Assembly (NCBI RefSeq): GCF_022179805.1
Contig: NZ_BPUO01000014.1
Span: 62,001 to 126,000, forward strand
Length of the DNA: 64,000 nucleotides
Reading direction: 5' to 3'
DNA from: Cupriavidus pauculus
Lineage (GTDB): Bacteria > Pseudomonadota > Gammaproteobacteria > Burkholderiales > Burkholderiaceae
A model generated the notes under the pieces. That model worked only from the letters and a program-made list of their open reading frames with translations, was not told the DNA's origin and did not search any database. Positions 44,659-53,424 of this stretch are shown one piece after another (the first letter of the stretch is position 1; each line of letters opens with the position of its first letter). The translations under genes and the position numbers were made by a program.

Positions 44659-46394
44659 GCGGGGAGGAATGGTTCTCGACCGATTCCGGCAAGGGCGTTG
44701 GCCGCATTTGCAAGAACGCCTGGGTACAGTCGTTTGTCGATGCCGATGAATACTATGCCGACCTGCGCAAGGAAGTGGAACAGACGGCCACGGGAGACAC
44801 CATCTGCTGGATTGGCTTTGACGCCGACGGCGATACGCCGATGCCTGTTCAACCGAACAATGAAGAGGAAAAGAGCTGCCCGGCCCGTAAGCCCGGCGAC
44901 GGGGACAAGACCTGGTTTGATCTGCTGAAAGAGGCGGACAACCGCGGCGTGAATTGCCGCGTACTGCTGAACGTGCATCCGTCACCCAAGCCGGCTGACA
45001 GGTACAAACGCGGGTTCGATCTGGTCGCGAAGCTCAATACCTTGAATCATTGCTGCGCGATCAATGACTCCAGGTATCTATACCTGAATGGCACACATCA
45101 CCAGAAAATGGTGCTCGTCTACAACGCCAGAAAGGGATTGGTAGCGTATTCGGGCACCTGCGACGTGGAGACATCCCGTATTCGCGACAAATGGTGCGAG
45201 GTCCAGTGCAAACTCATGGGCGATGCGGCGGCAGAGTTGTATTCCATATTTCACCAGCGATACAGGGAACACACCCAGGTGTTTGCCAGGATTGGCAGTA
45301 CCAATGCCTACCTGAAGCCGGTGGAACAACTGAAAACGACGGCCCCGCAGAGCGGCAACTTCCTGGTACAGGTGGGCACCACTTACGGCAATCCGCGCCG
45401 GAGCAATCCATTCTTTCCATTGCTGCCCCGCTTTTCATGCCCGAACCGGCAGGTTGTGCATGGACCGCATCGCGTGGAGTTATCCAGTGATAGTGTCGAT
45501 TTGCTGAGTTCGCCGCACGTCTACACCATGATTGGCAACGATTTCTTCGTGGGAAAGGAAGCCGGGGCCAAACAGCTGATCGAGGAAGGGTTGAAGCAGG
45601 GCGAGACTTATTCGTTTGCACCCAACGGCCACACCGGCATTTATTACATGGTCAAGCAGGCGCTGGAGACGACGAAGAAGTTCATTTACATGGAAGACCA
45701 ATACCTTGTGTGCGATAGCCCGATGGGTAACCTGGAATCCATGCTGGCATTGCTGGTCAACAAGGTCAAGCAAGACGCTTTCAAGAAGCTGATCCTGTTT
45801 TGCACGCGTGTCGACGACATCAACGACGAGTTCCAGGGGACGGCCTGGCAGCATCGCAGCAATTTCATTTCACAACTGGTGGCAGCCGCCCCCGACAAGG
45901 TGGAGGTCTGCCAATACAAGACCAAGGGGGCTGTGGGTTGTGGCGGCAACGACTGGAGCGGCATTTTCTACATCCACTCCAAGACCTGGATCTTCGATGA
46001 CGAACTGCTGATCACGGGGTCGGCGAATTGCAATCGCCGCGGTTACTCGCATGACAGCGAATGCGATATCGCCATTTATGATCAGAACAAGATGTTCGTA
46101 AAGGACTTGCGCAAGCGGATCTGGAAGCGCAGGCTCAACGTCAAGGGATCAGCCGCAGCCCATTGCAGGACCGTGATCTCGACGATTTTCTGTCTGCCTG
46201 CAGATATTGGGGCGATCCAGACAGGTTCGGGATGGCCATCGAGAACAGCAAGCAGGTGTCTTTTCGTCCCACGAAATTTTCGGACGTGGATATGGCCACT
46301 TTTGCCGCAACGCTCACGAGCGACCCCACGGCGCCGGCGTTCTCGAACGACCCGGGCAACCAGTCGTTCATCAAGTCGCTCATCGGGCGGCTGA
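44655..46394 (+). CDS. Phospholipase-D-like protein, frameshifted near its 3' end
   Basis: A PLD-superfamily protein with two HxK motifs. The first, H149-Q-K151, is followed at the usual Asp position by Tyr156 (HxKx4Y), so it is degenerate. The second, H441-S-K443 with Asp448, is complete and followed by LLITGSANCNRRG. The normal protein appears to run to KDLRKRIW and then change frame at about 46123-46125: the -1 frame continues as a plausible C-terminus to a stop at 46441, while this frame runs into Arg/Ser-rich shadow sequence ending at 46394. The catalytic motifs lie before the shift. It is coupled to the 931-residue protein gene by ATGA. No signal peptide. Possibly a nuclease or phospholipase effector. 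Confidence 0.7.
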   Translation: MSGEEWFSTDSGKGVGRICKNAWVQSFVDADEYYADLRKEVEQTATGDTICWIGFDADGDTPMPVQPNNEEEKSCPARKPGDGDKTWFDLLKEADNRGVNCRVLLNVHPSPKPADRYKRGFDLVAKLNTLNHCCAINDSRYLYLNGTHHQKMVLVYNARKGLVAYSGTCDVETSRIRDKWCEVQCKLMGDAAAELYSIFHQRYREHTQVFARIGSTNAYLKPVEQLKTTAPQSGNFLVQVGTTYGNPRRSNPFFPLLPRFSCPNRQVVHGPHRVELSSDSVDLLSSPHVYTMIGNDFFVGKEAGAKQLIEEGLKQGETYSFAPNGHTGIYYMVKQALETTKKFIYMEDQYLVCDSPMGNLESMLALLVNKVKQDAFKKLILFCTRVDDINDEFQGTAWQHRSNFISQLVAAAPDKVEVCQYKTKGAVGCGGNDWSGIFYIHSKTWIFDDELLITGSANCNRRGYSHDSECDIAIYDQNKMFVKDLRKRIWKRRLNVKGSAAAHCRTVISTIFCLPADIGAIQTGSGWPSRTASRCLFVPRNFRTWIWPLLPQRSRATPRRRRSRTTRATSRSSSRSSGG

Positions 46395-46441
46395 AGATGG
46401 ATGCGTTGTGGAGTCTGGCAGTTGATCCTGATGGCTCTTGA
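46124..46441 (+). pseudogene. Out-of-frame C-terminal part of the PLD-like protein
   Basis: From about 46124 the -1 frame reads EAQAQRQGISRSPLQ then DRDLDDFLSACRYWGD and ends ALWSLAVDPDGS at a TGA (46439-46441). This looks like a normal protein C-terminus and joins smoothly to RKRIW of the upstream frame if one G is restored in the TGGAAG at 46122-46127. It is best read as the displaced end of the PLD-like gene after a 1-bp deletion, or a sequencing error. Confidence 0.65.
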
Positions 46442-46593
46442 AAGCGTCGCCAGATTTCAAATCATGCCGTGGAAAAGTAGTGGCAGGGCAGGAGCGGCAA
46501 GCTCGCAATGGTTGATTGCGAGCCGCCACGCTTCCGCCGTGCCGGAGAAAACCTGATTTCGTCAATAGTTGACCGACCTCACGCAGCGAGCTT

Positions 46594-46826
46594 TCAGCGG
46601 GAGGGCCTTCCCCCCAGGAGGGCATCCATGGGGCTCTGTGTCGCCTGCATGAACCAGGCGACGCCGGCCGGGCAGGCGGTAGTGCTGCCGGAGGCGCCTA
46701 TCTCGCAAGCCGCGGGCAGATACCACGTTCCCGCAGACACGCCGCCAGACGTGCTGCCGTTGCAGGCGTTCGCTGCGTTGGTCGATCCCGTGCAATCCAT
46801 GCTCGTGAAGCAGGGTGAGGGGGCAC
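46594..46826 (-). pseudogene. Possible remnant of a DUF1566-like secreted protein gene
   Basis: The minus-strand frame contains GTWYLPAACEIGASG and CPAGVAWFMQATQSP, resembling the WYLPAICELG core of DUF1566-type surface proteins. The fragment is closed by stops on both sides and has no credible start, so it looks like a decayed piece. The rest of the 419-bp gap between 46442 and 46860 shows nothing recognisable. Confidence 0.35.
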
Positions 46827-46860
46827 GTCAGTGGCGGGCTGGGCGTCCCTGGCTGCCCCG

Positions 46861-47775
46861 TCACTCCATCAACCCTGTGCTGAACAGCGCTTCGCCTCGG
46901 TCCTGCAGCAGTGCCAGCAAGCGAAGCGCGGCCGGCGACAGGTAGCCGTGCCGCCGATAGGTAACGCCGAGCTTGCGTCGCAGGGTGGCTTCCTTCAGCG
47001 GCACTTCGCTCAGCACCTGCGCATGTTCATTGAGCGTGTGCCGCGACAGAAAGCTCAGCAGTTCGGTCTTGGCAATCAGGCGCGGCAACAACGGAATCGA
47101 GTTGGCGCCAATCTGCGCGGACGGCTTGGGCAGGCCGTGCGACTGGAAGGCGGCGTCGAGCCACTGGCGGCTCGGAATGGATGTCGATGGCAAGACCCAA
47201 TGCCATCCCAATAGCGACTTGAGGGTGACGCGTGGCAAGTCGAAGACGGGGTGCCCACGGCTGGCCACCACCACCACGACGTCTTCGACGATGGCATGGC
47301 TGACCAGCGCATCGTCCTCTTCGGCCATCATGCCGATCAGCAGGTCCAGCGAGCCTTCCTTGAGGCGCTCGCGCAAAACCAGGCTAGGCGCCACGGTGAT
47401 GTCGATCGTCGTGGCCGGGGCTTCTCCCAGCAGGAGATTGCACAGTTCGGGAAGCACATGCTCGGCGGCAATCGGCCCGCTACCGATCCGCACATGCCCC
47501 GCATTGCCCTTGGCAAAGTCTCCCACCTCGCGCAGCGCCTCGTCGGCGGCGCCCCGCAGCATGCGCGCCCGCGCCAGCAGCACCTCGCCCACTGGCGTGA
47601 GTTGGATGCCGCGTCCCTTGCGCTCGAACAGTTCGCTTTCGAAGGCAGCCTCCAGCCGCTGAATCGCCTTGGTCAGCGCCGGCTGCGTGCGCCCGAGCTT
47701 TTCGGCCGCCTGCCCGACGTGTCCGAGTTCCGCCACCGCCTCGAAGTATTTCAGGTCTCGGAGCTGGATATCCAT
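46861..47775 (-). CDS. LysR-type transcriptional regulator
   Basis: 304 residues. HTH region LRDLKYFEAVAELGHVGQAAEKLGRTQPALTKAIQRLE, then a substrate-binding domain. I chose the ATG at 47775, since upstream in-frame sequence is not LysR-like. It diverges from the Bug-receptor/dehydrogenase/aldolase gene set with a 92-bp shared gap and is the likely regulator of that set. Confidence 0.92.
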   Translation of the reverse strand: MDIQLRDLKYFEAVAELGHVGQAAEKLGRTQPALTKAIQRLEAAFESELFERKGRGIQLTPVGEVLLARARMLRGAADEALREVGDFAKGNAGHVRIGSGPIAAEHVLPELCNLLLGEAPATTIDITVAPSLVLRERLKEGSLDLLIGMMAEEDDALVSHAIVEDVVVVVASRGHPVFDLPRVTLKSLLGWHWVLPSTSIPSRQWLDAAFQSHGLPKPSAQIGANSIPLLPRLIAKTELLSFLSRHTLNEHAQVLSEVPLKEATLRRKLGVTYRRHGYLSPAALRLLALLQDRGEALFSTGLME

Positions 47776-47867
47776 TTCATAACTCACAGGAATTGATGGA
47801 TGAATATTAGCAAATAGACGGAATGACTTGGGGCCGCAAGAATACGTCCACAACGAAAGGAGACACG

Positions 47868-48845
47868 ATGCAGCAATCCCGAATTCTTCTCGCTGCGGCG
47901 ATCCTGGCGCTGGGCGTCACTGGCGCGCATGCCGATACCTGGCCGTCGCGTCCCGTCCGCCTCGTGGTGCCATTTCCCCCGGGCGGCGGCACCGACGCCG
48001 TGGCACGGCTGATCGCCGAGAAGATGTCCACGCAGGCGCACTGGACCGTGGTCGTGGAGAACCGCCCCGGCGCGGGGGGCAACGTCGGCCTGGATGCGGT
48101 GGCCAAGGCAGCGCCCGATGGCTACACGATCGGCCTGGGCCAGACGGCCAACCTGGCCATCAATCCTGCGCTGTACGCGAAGATGCCGTTCGATCCGCTC
48201 AAGGATTTCGCGCCCATTTCCACCGTGGCGTCGCAGCCCGTGGTGCTGCTGGTCAATGCCACGTCGCCGTACAAGACACTGAAGGATGCAGTGGCGGCGG
48301 CAAAGACCAAGCCCGAAGTGCTGCGCATGGGCACGCCAGGCAACGGCACGGTCTCGCATCTGGCTGGCGAACTGCTGGAGCGCCAGGCCGGATTCAAGCT
48401 GCTGAACGTGCCCTACAAGGGGGCCAGCCCCGCGATGATGGATCTGCTCGGCAACCAGGTGGAATTCAACTTCGCCAATACCGCGGCCGCCATTCCGCAA
48501 CTGACGAACGGGAAGGTGCGTGCGCTGGCGGTCAGCTCCGCCCAGCGTGTTCGCAATGCGCCGCAACTCGCCAACGTCCCCACCATCGCCGAATCCGGCT
48601 ATCCCGGCTTCGAGGCCATCACCTGGACCGGACTGGTCGCCCCGGCAAAGACGCCGGTCGCCATCGTCGAGCGGATCAATGCCGAAGTGCGCAAGGCGCT
48701 GGCGACGCCGGAGGTGCAGGACAAGCTTGCCCTGGAAGGCAGCGCCGCGATGGGGAGTACGCCGGCGCAGTTTGCCAACTACCTGCGCACCGAACACCGC
48801 AAGTGGGGCACGCTGGTTCGCGACGCCAACATCAAGCTCGACTGA
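47868..48845 (+). CDS. Bug/TctC-family periplasmic solute receptor
   Basis: 325 residues. Sec signal (ILLAAAILALGVTGAHA), then the Bug signature RLVVPFPPGGGTDAVARL and NVPYKGASPAMMDLLGNQV. AAGGAG lies before the ATG. First gene of a set with a 2-hydroxyacid dehydrogenase, an RraA-like protein and a broken MRJP gene, so the ligand may be a hydroxy- or oxo-dicarboxylate. No membrane partners are encoded nearby. Confidence 0.93.
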   Translation: MQQSRILLAAAILALGVTGAHADTWPSRPVRLVVPFPPGGGTDAVARLIAEKMSTQAHWTVVVENRPGAGGNVGLDAVAKAAPDGYTIGLGQTANLAINPALYAKMPFDPLKDFAPISTVASQPVVLLVNATSPYKTLKDAVAAAKTKPEVLRMGTPGNGTVSHLAGELLERQAGFKLLNVPYKGASPAMMDLLGNQVEFNFANTAAAIPQLTNGKVRALAVSSAQRVRNAPQLANVPTIAESGYPGFEAITWTGLVAPAKTPVAIVERINAEVRKALATPEVQDKLALEGSAAMGSTPAQFANYLRTEHRKWGTLVRDANIKLD

Positions 48846-48859
48846 ATCTGGATTTACCC

Positions 48860-49834
48860 ATGCATACCATTCTTGTCACCGCTCCCCGGCTGGCACCTGC
48901 GGGTGCGAGCCTGCTGGATCGCGCCGGCGCACGCGTCATCTACCTGTCCTCGGCCGACGCCGAACAGGAGGTCGAACGCATCATGGCCACCGAGCCCGTG
49001 GATGCGGTGATTTCGCGCACGGTCACGTTGTCCGGGCAGGCGATTGCGTCCTGTCCCACGCTGAAGGTCATCTCTAAACACGGGGTTGGCGTCAGCAATA
49101 TCGATGTGGAAGTAGCCACCCAACGCGGCATCCCGGTCTATGTGACGCCGGGCGCCAATGCGCAATCAGTGGCGGAGATGGCGCTGGGCCTGATGTTCGC
49201 GGCCGCGCGGCGGATCGGCTGGATGGACAGCGAACTGCATGCGGGCCGCTGGTCGCGTGCGCAGGACGGCGTCGAGTTGCAGGGCAAGACCATTGGCCTG
49301 ATCGGCTTCGGCCAGGTTGGCCAGCGGGTGGCTACGGTCTGCATGGCGCTGGGCATGGATGTCGTGGCCTACGATCCGGCGCTGGCCGGCGGGCGCAGCC
49401 CAGTGGAGGGCGCAGCCATCGCGGCGTCGCTGGACGAGTTGCTGCCGCGCGCCGATGTCCTGAGCCTGCACGTTCCGCTCAATCGCCATACGCGCGGCAT
49501 GCTTGGCGATGCGCAGTTCAGCCTGTTGCCGAAGGGTGCCATCCTGGTCAATACGGCGCGCGGCGAAGTGGTCGACGAGACCGCGCTTGCCGCCGCGCTG
49601 CAGGATGGGCGCCTGTTCGCGGCCGGCCTGGACACGATGGCCGTCGAGCCGTTGCCCGCCGACAGCCCGCTGGCCACGTTGAAGAACGTCGTGCTGACAC
49701 CGCACGTGGGGGGTTCCACGCCCGCCGCGCTGGCCGCAATGGCCACTGGCGCCGCGCGCAATGTGCTCGGCTGGCTGGACGGCCAACCCGTGGATCGCGC
49801 CGCCTGCGTCAATGCGCAGGCGCTGTTCTCCTGA
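48860..49834 (+). CDS. D-isomer-specific 2-hydroxyacid dehydrogenase (SerA/phosphoglycerate dehydrogenase-like)
   Basis: 324 residues. Substrate-side motif KVISKHGVGVSNID, NAD-binding GFGQVGQRVA, catalytic Arg in NTARGEVVDE, Glu in the TMAVEPLP region and His in TPHVGGSTPAA. All catalytic residues are present. It starts 14 nt after the receptor gene and is followed after 47 nt by the RraA-like gene. It probably interconverts a D-2-hydroxyacid and a 2-oxoacid in the same pathway. Confidence 0.93.
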   Translation: MHTILVTAPRLAPAGASLLDRAGARVIYLSSADAEQEVERIMATEPVDAVISRTVTLSGQAIASCPTLKVISKHGVGVSNIDVEVATQRGIPVYVTPGANAQSVAEMALGLMFAAARRIGWMDSELHAGRWSRAQDGVELQGKTIGLIGFGQVGQRVATVCMALGMDVVAYDPALAGGRSPVEGAAIAASLDELLPRADVLSLHVPLNRHTRGMLGDAQFSLLPKGAILVNTARGEVVDETALAAALQDGRLFAAGLDTMAVEPLPADSPLATLKNVVLTPHVGGSTPAALAAMATGAARNVLGWLDGQPVDRAACVNAQALFS

Positions 49835-49881
49835 TTCCCATCATTCCCACCGTTCCCATCATTCATTCCACCGACACCGAC

Positions 49882-50589
49882 ATGACCTCATCCGACAACA
49901 CCTCGCCCGTGCAGTGGCCGGCCGGCTATCGCATCAATCCGCGCGCCGAAGGCCCACACGCTGACATCGTGGCGGCCTTCCGGGAGATTCCCGTCGCAGC
50001 TATCGGCGATTCCATGAGCCGCAACATCGGCACGATCGGGCTGCGCCAATACCATCGCCGGCTGGAGGCAGTGCTGTGCGGTCCTGCAGTGACCGTGCGC
50101 GTGCGTCCCGGCGACAACCTCATGATCCACAAGGCCCTGATGATGGTGAAGCCAGGCGACGTGCTGGTGATCGATGGCGGTGCCGATGTCACGCAGGCGC
50201 TGGTCGGCGGGCTGATGCGAACCACCTGCGTGGCCAAGCAGCTCGGCGGGCTGGTCATCGATGGCGCGGTGCGCGACCTGTGCGAATGGGCGGAGGAGGG
50301 CATGCCGATCTTCGCCAAGGGCCATACCCATCGCGGCCCGAGCAAGGATGGTCCTGGCGAAATCAATATTCCAGTGTCGTGCGCAGGCCTGGCCGTCATG
50401 CCGGGCGACCTGATCGTGGGCGACGCCGACGGCGTGATTGCCGTGCCGGCGGCCGAAGCCGCATCCGTGCTCGAACGTTGCCGTGCCCATCTGGCCAAGG
50501 AAGCCAAGATTCGGGCGGACAACGCCGCCGGCACCTCGGACCCCGAGCGCTTCGACGCCGCGCTGCGGGCCAAGGGCCTGCCGGTTTAG
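49882..50589 (+). CDS. RraA-like / 4-hydroxy-4-methyl-2-oxoglutarate aldolase family protein
   Basis: 235 residues. Family hallmarks are AIGDSMSRNIGTIG, GPAVTVRVRPGDNLMIHKAL, GGLVIDGAVRDL (substrate/metal site Asp-Arg), and VMPGDLIVGDADGVIAVP. Members cleave 4-hydroxy-2-oxoacids or act as oxaloacetate decarboxylases with a divalent metal; a few are RNase E regulators. The dehydrogenase neighbour supports an aldolase/decarboxylase role. Located between the dehydrogenase and the broken MRJP gene, same strand. Confidence 0.92.
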   Translation: MTSSDNTSPVQWPAGYRINPRAEGPHADIVAAFREIPVAAIGDSMSRNIGTIGLRQYHRRLEAVLCGPAVTVRVRPGDNLMIHKALMMVKPGDVLVIDGGADVTQALVGGLMRTTCVAKQLGGLVIDGAVRDLCEWAEEGMPIFAKGHTHRGPSKDGPGEINIPVSCAGLAVMPGDLIVGDADGVIAVPAAEAASVLERCRAHLAKEAKIRADNAAGTSDPERFDAALRAKGLPV

Positions 50590-50656
50590 GCGATCCGCCG
50601 CATTTTCACCACGCAGCATCACAACACCACAACATGGATCGAAGAGGAGACACACC

Positions 50657-51858
50657 ATGAAAGCAAGACCGAGCATCCATCGCAAGCCAATCGGCGCCCG
50701 CCATTTACTGCGCAGCGCGCTGATCGCGCTGCCTGCCATCGCACTGCTGGGCGCCTGCGCCACCACTGACTCGATGCCGACGGCACACGACGCCCGCGTG
50801 GTCGAGGTGGCCAGCTCCGACCGCGTGGTCAACGCGCGGTGGCGACCACAGCCGACGGCAGCCGCCTGTTCGTATCGATGCCGCAGGTGGAGGGCCCCGG
50901 CGCTCAGGTGGCCGAGTTGAAGTGCGGCAAGTTTGTGCCGTATCCCAACCTGGAGTGGAGCCTCTGGAAGGACGGTGCCGATCCGCGTGCCACGTTGCTG
51001 CACGTGAATACGGTGCGTATTGGCCCTGACGGCGACCTGTGGGTGGTCGACGCGGGCGGCTTCCGCGTAGGTGGCAAGGCCGTGCCCGGTGCCGCCAAGA
51101 TCGTTAGCATCGACCTGAAGACCAACCGGATCCGTCGCACCTACCAGGCGCCGGCATCGGTCATCGGCGAGTACAGCTACTTCAACGATATCCGCTTCAA
51201 CGGCCGCAAGGCCTACATCAGCGATGCGGCGGCCACGCATCCCGGCATCGTCGTGCTGGATCTCGATTCGGGGGCGATGCACCGCGTGCTCGATAACCAC
51301 CCCTCCACGATTGCCGCTCACGCGATGATCGCCGACGGCGGACGTGTCATCCGCCTGAAGGACCCGATCCCTGACAGCGCAGGCAAGCCGACCTACAGCA
51401 AGTACGTCAACATCGACCAGATCGAGGTGAGCCCCGATGGAAAATGGCTGTACTTCCAGCCCATCGGCGGCCCGCTTGCGCGCGTGCCGACCGCACTGAT
51501 CAACGACCCGGGCGTGCCGGCGGACAAGTTGTCGGCAGCGGTCGAAAAGGTCGTGGATACCTGGATGGCGGCCGGCAGCGCCATCGACGCCGAAGGGAAC
51601 ATCTATATGTCGAAGGTCACCAACCGGAGCGTCATGCGTGTGTAATCCGACGGCAAGGTGTCGACGCTGGTTTCCGATCCGCGCCTGACCTGGATTGACG
51701 CGATGTGGGTGGCAAACGACGGCAACCTGTACATGCCTGCCGCGCAGCTCGACCGTACGTCCACCAACCTGGCTGGTGCTCCCGCACAGATCGAGTACCC
51801 GGTGAAGATCTACAAGATGCAGGTCCAGGCACAGCCGTCGGCAATCGACCATCGGTAA
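50657..51858 (+). pseudogene. Broken MRJP/dopachrome-tautomerase-like lipoprotein gene
   Basis: Starts well: GAGGAGA, ATG at 50657, and a lipoprotein signal with lipobox LLGAC. Near 50836-50840 the frame slips by -1; restoring one G in GCGCGGTGG joins DRVVNAR to VATTADGSRLFVSMPQ. The body (SYFNDIRFNGRKAYISDAA, then IEVSPDGKWLYFQPIGG) is MRJP-family/SMP-30-like propeller. A TAA at 51643-51645 then interrupts RSVMRV|SDGKVSTLV, and the same frame continues as good protein to a stop at 51858. One C-to-T change (CAA to TAA) would explain it. Two independent lesions make this a real pseudogene rather than a single sequencing slip. Confidence 0.85.
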
Positions 51859-51917
51859 AGCCATCACGGCCCGGTTCGTAGCCAGGGTCGTTTCGTAGTC
51901 TGGCAACTCCGCCGCAC

Positions 51918-51941
51918 CGTTATGTAGGTTAATATATAACG
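51918..51941. promoter_or_regulatory. ModE-like operator 1 (before the DUF2325 and formate dehydrogenase genes)
   Basis: 24-bp palindrome CGTTATGTA-N6-TATATAACG inside a longer 11-bp perfect inverted repeat (51913-51923 and 51936-51946). From memory, the E. coli modA ModE site has the same length and CGTTATGTA/TATAACG arms. It lies 65 nt before the DUF2325 start. Confidence 0.75.
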
Positions 51942-52005
51942 GTGCGCGCCTCGACGCGCGTCCAAAAACACGCCCGTCCGATCGAGTTCCAAGCTGCCAG
52001 ACGCC

Positions 52006-53232
52006 ATGCAACGACCGCCGTTTGCCCTCGCGCGCACCAGCGTACAAGGTGTTGCGCGCAGCCTCGATGCCGCTGGCTGCTGTACGCCTGCACCCGCGCC
52101 GCGCGCCGCCATCGGCCGCCGCGTAGGTCTGGCCGACCTCGATCCCCATTTTCACTGCTCGATCATTGGCACCTGCCTGTCGACGGGTGAATTGCGCAAG
52201 ATCGTCCAGGGTGTCGCGCCTCTGGCGAAGGATGCCGACGACATCGAGGTCCATCACGAGGCGGTCAGCCTTGCGCAGCGGGGCGGACTGGCGGCCCGCG
52301 CCATTCAGAAAGCGCTGGAGCAGCGCCACAGCACCGCGATCCGGCAGTTTGCAGCGGCGACGGATGCCGAAGCGGTGTTGGCCGCCTGGAACCACGCGCT
52401 GGCCAGTGGCGATGTGCCAGGGGCCTATTGGGCCGCCATGACCCATCCGGCAACCTCGCCGGATGTCCGAAGAAAGGCGTTCGGCGATGTTCATATGCTG
52501 TCGCATCTGGTCGGCGCCGCCAATCGGGCCGACATCCGCCGCTTGGTTGCCCTGGAGGCCGAGAATCAGGCGCTGAAGGAGCAGGTAGCCGGGCAGCAGC
52601 AACGCATTCAGGGCATGGCCAGCGAGCAGGCCGAAGCGTTGCGGCAGGCCGAGGATGAACTGGCGATGCTCCGTGGCCGGCAAAACGCTGCCGCGCCGGT
52701 GCCTGTCATCGATATGGTTGATCGGCAGCCACTGATCACTGCGCAATTGCAGCGGATTGCCACAGCCGAAGCGCGCGAGGCGCATGCGAACGAATCCATG
52801 CGAGCGATGCAGACGGAACTCGACAGCCTGCGCCAGCAACTGGAGTCCAGCCGTGCGGAAGCACTCGCGATGGAGGCGCTGGTCGCCGGATTTCATGCCT
52901 CCGGCGAGGCTCGCGGCAATGAGGGGCTTGCGCTGGCCAACAAGCAGATTGTCTACGTGGGTGGCCGGCCTGGCACGACTTCCACTATCCGGGCACTGGT
53001 CGAGCGTGCCGGGGGCGGCTTCCAGGATCACGACGGCGGGCTCGAAGACCGCAAGGGACGCCTGCCTGCCATGATCGCGTCGGCGGACATGGTGGTCTTT
53101 CCGGTCGATTGCGTCGATCACGACTCGGTCAGCATGCTCAAGCGTGTCTGCCAGCATCAAGGCATTCGCTACTACCCGCTGCGCAGTGCGAGTGTCGCCA
53201 GCTTCCTGGAATTGATGGAACGCCTTGCCTGA
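52006..53232 (+). CDS. DUF2325-domain protein with coiled coil
   Basis: 408 residues. The central part (about 185-300) is coiled coil (LEAENQALKEQVAGQQQ and LDSLRQQLESSRAEAL). The C-terminus (about 310-400) is DUF2325: QIVYVGGRPGTTSTIRALVE, then VVFPVDCVDHDSVSMLKRVC and YYPLRSASVASF. The N-terminus has paired Cys (CC at residues 25-26). There is no strong Shine-Dalgarno, so the start is uncertain. It follows ModE-like site 1 and precedes formate dehydrogenase by 192 nt on the same strand, so a shared transcript is plausible. The family's role is unknown; a nucleotide- or redox-linked sensor is a guess. Confidence 0.85.
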   Translation: MQRPPFALARTSVQGVARSLDAAGCCTPAPAPRAAIGRRVGLADLDPHFHCSIIGTCLSTGELRKIVQGVAPLAKDADDIEVHHEAVSLAQRGGLAARAIQKALEQRHSTAIRQFAAATDAEAVLAAWNHALASGDVPGAYWAAMTHPATSPDVRRKAFGDVHMLSHLVGAANRADIRRLVALEAENQALKEQVAGQQQRIQGMASEQAEALRQAEDELAMLRGRQNAAAPVPVIDMVDRQPLITAQLQRIATAEAREAHANESMRAMQTELDSLRQQLESSRAEALAMEALVAGFHASGEARGNEGLALANKQIVYVGGRPGTTSTIRALVERAGGGFQDHDGGLEDRKGRLPAMIASADMVVFPVDCVDHDSVSMLKRVCQHQGIRYYPLRSASVASFLELMERLA

Positions 53233-53424
53233 GTCAGCGGTAATCCATCGCTGCCGCGCCGGCGCTTGGCGCCTTGATAAGCGGCGCCGATCAGGAAATC
53301 AAATCAAACGATTGGTCATGCCCTTGGGGTGTGTCCCAAGATGGTCACGTGCAGTTTCGGACTGTACCTCCCGCCCCGCGAAGAGCGTGGCATCGATCAT
53401 CAGGACCCCAGCAAGGATACGAGA

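Noticed and set aside
49888..53160. 1090-codon minus-strand open frame
   Set aside because: Runs antisense through RraA, MRJP and DUF2325 genes with no protein-like composition; long only because of GC bias.
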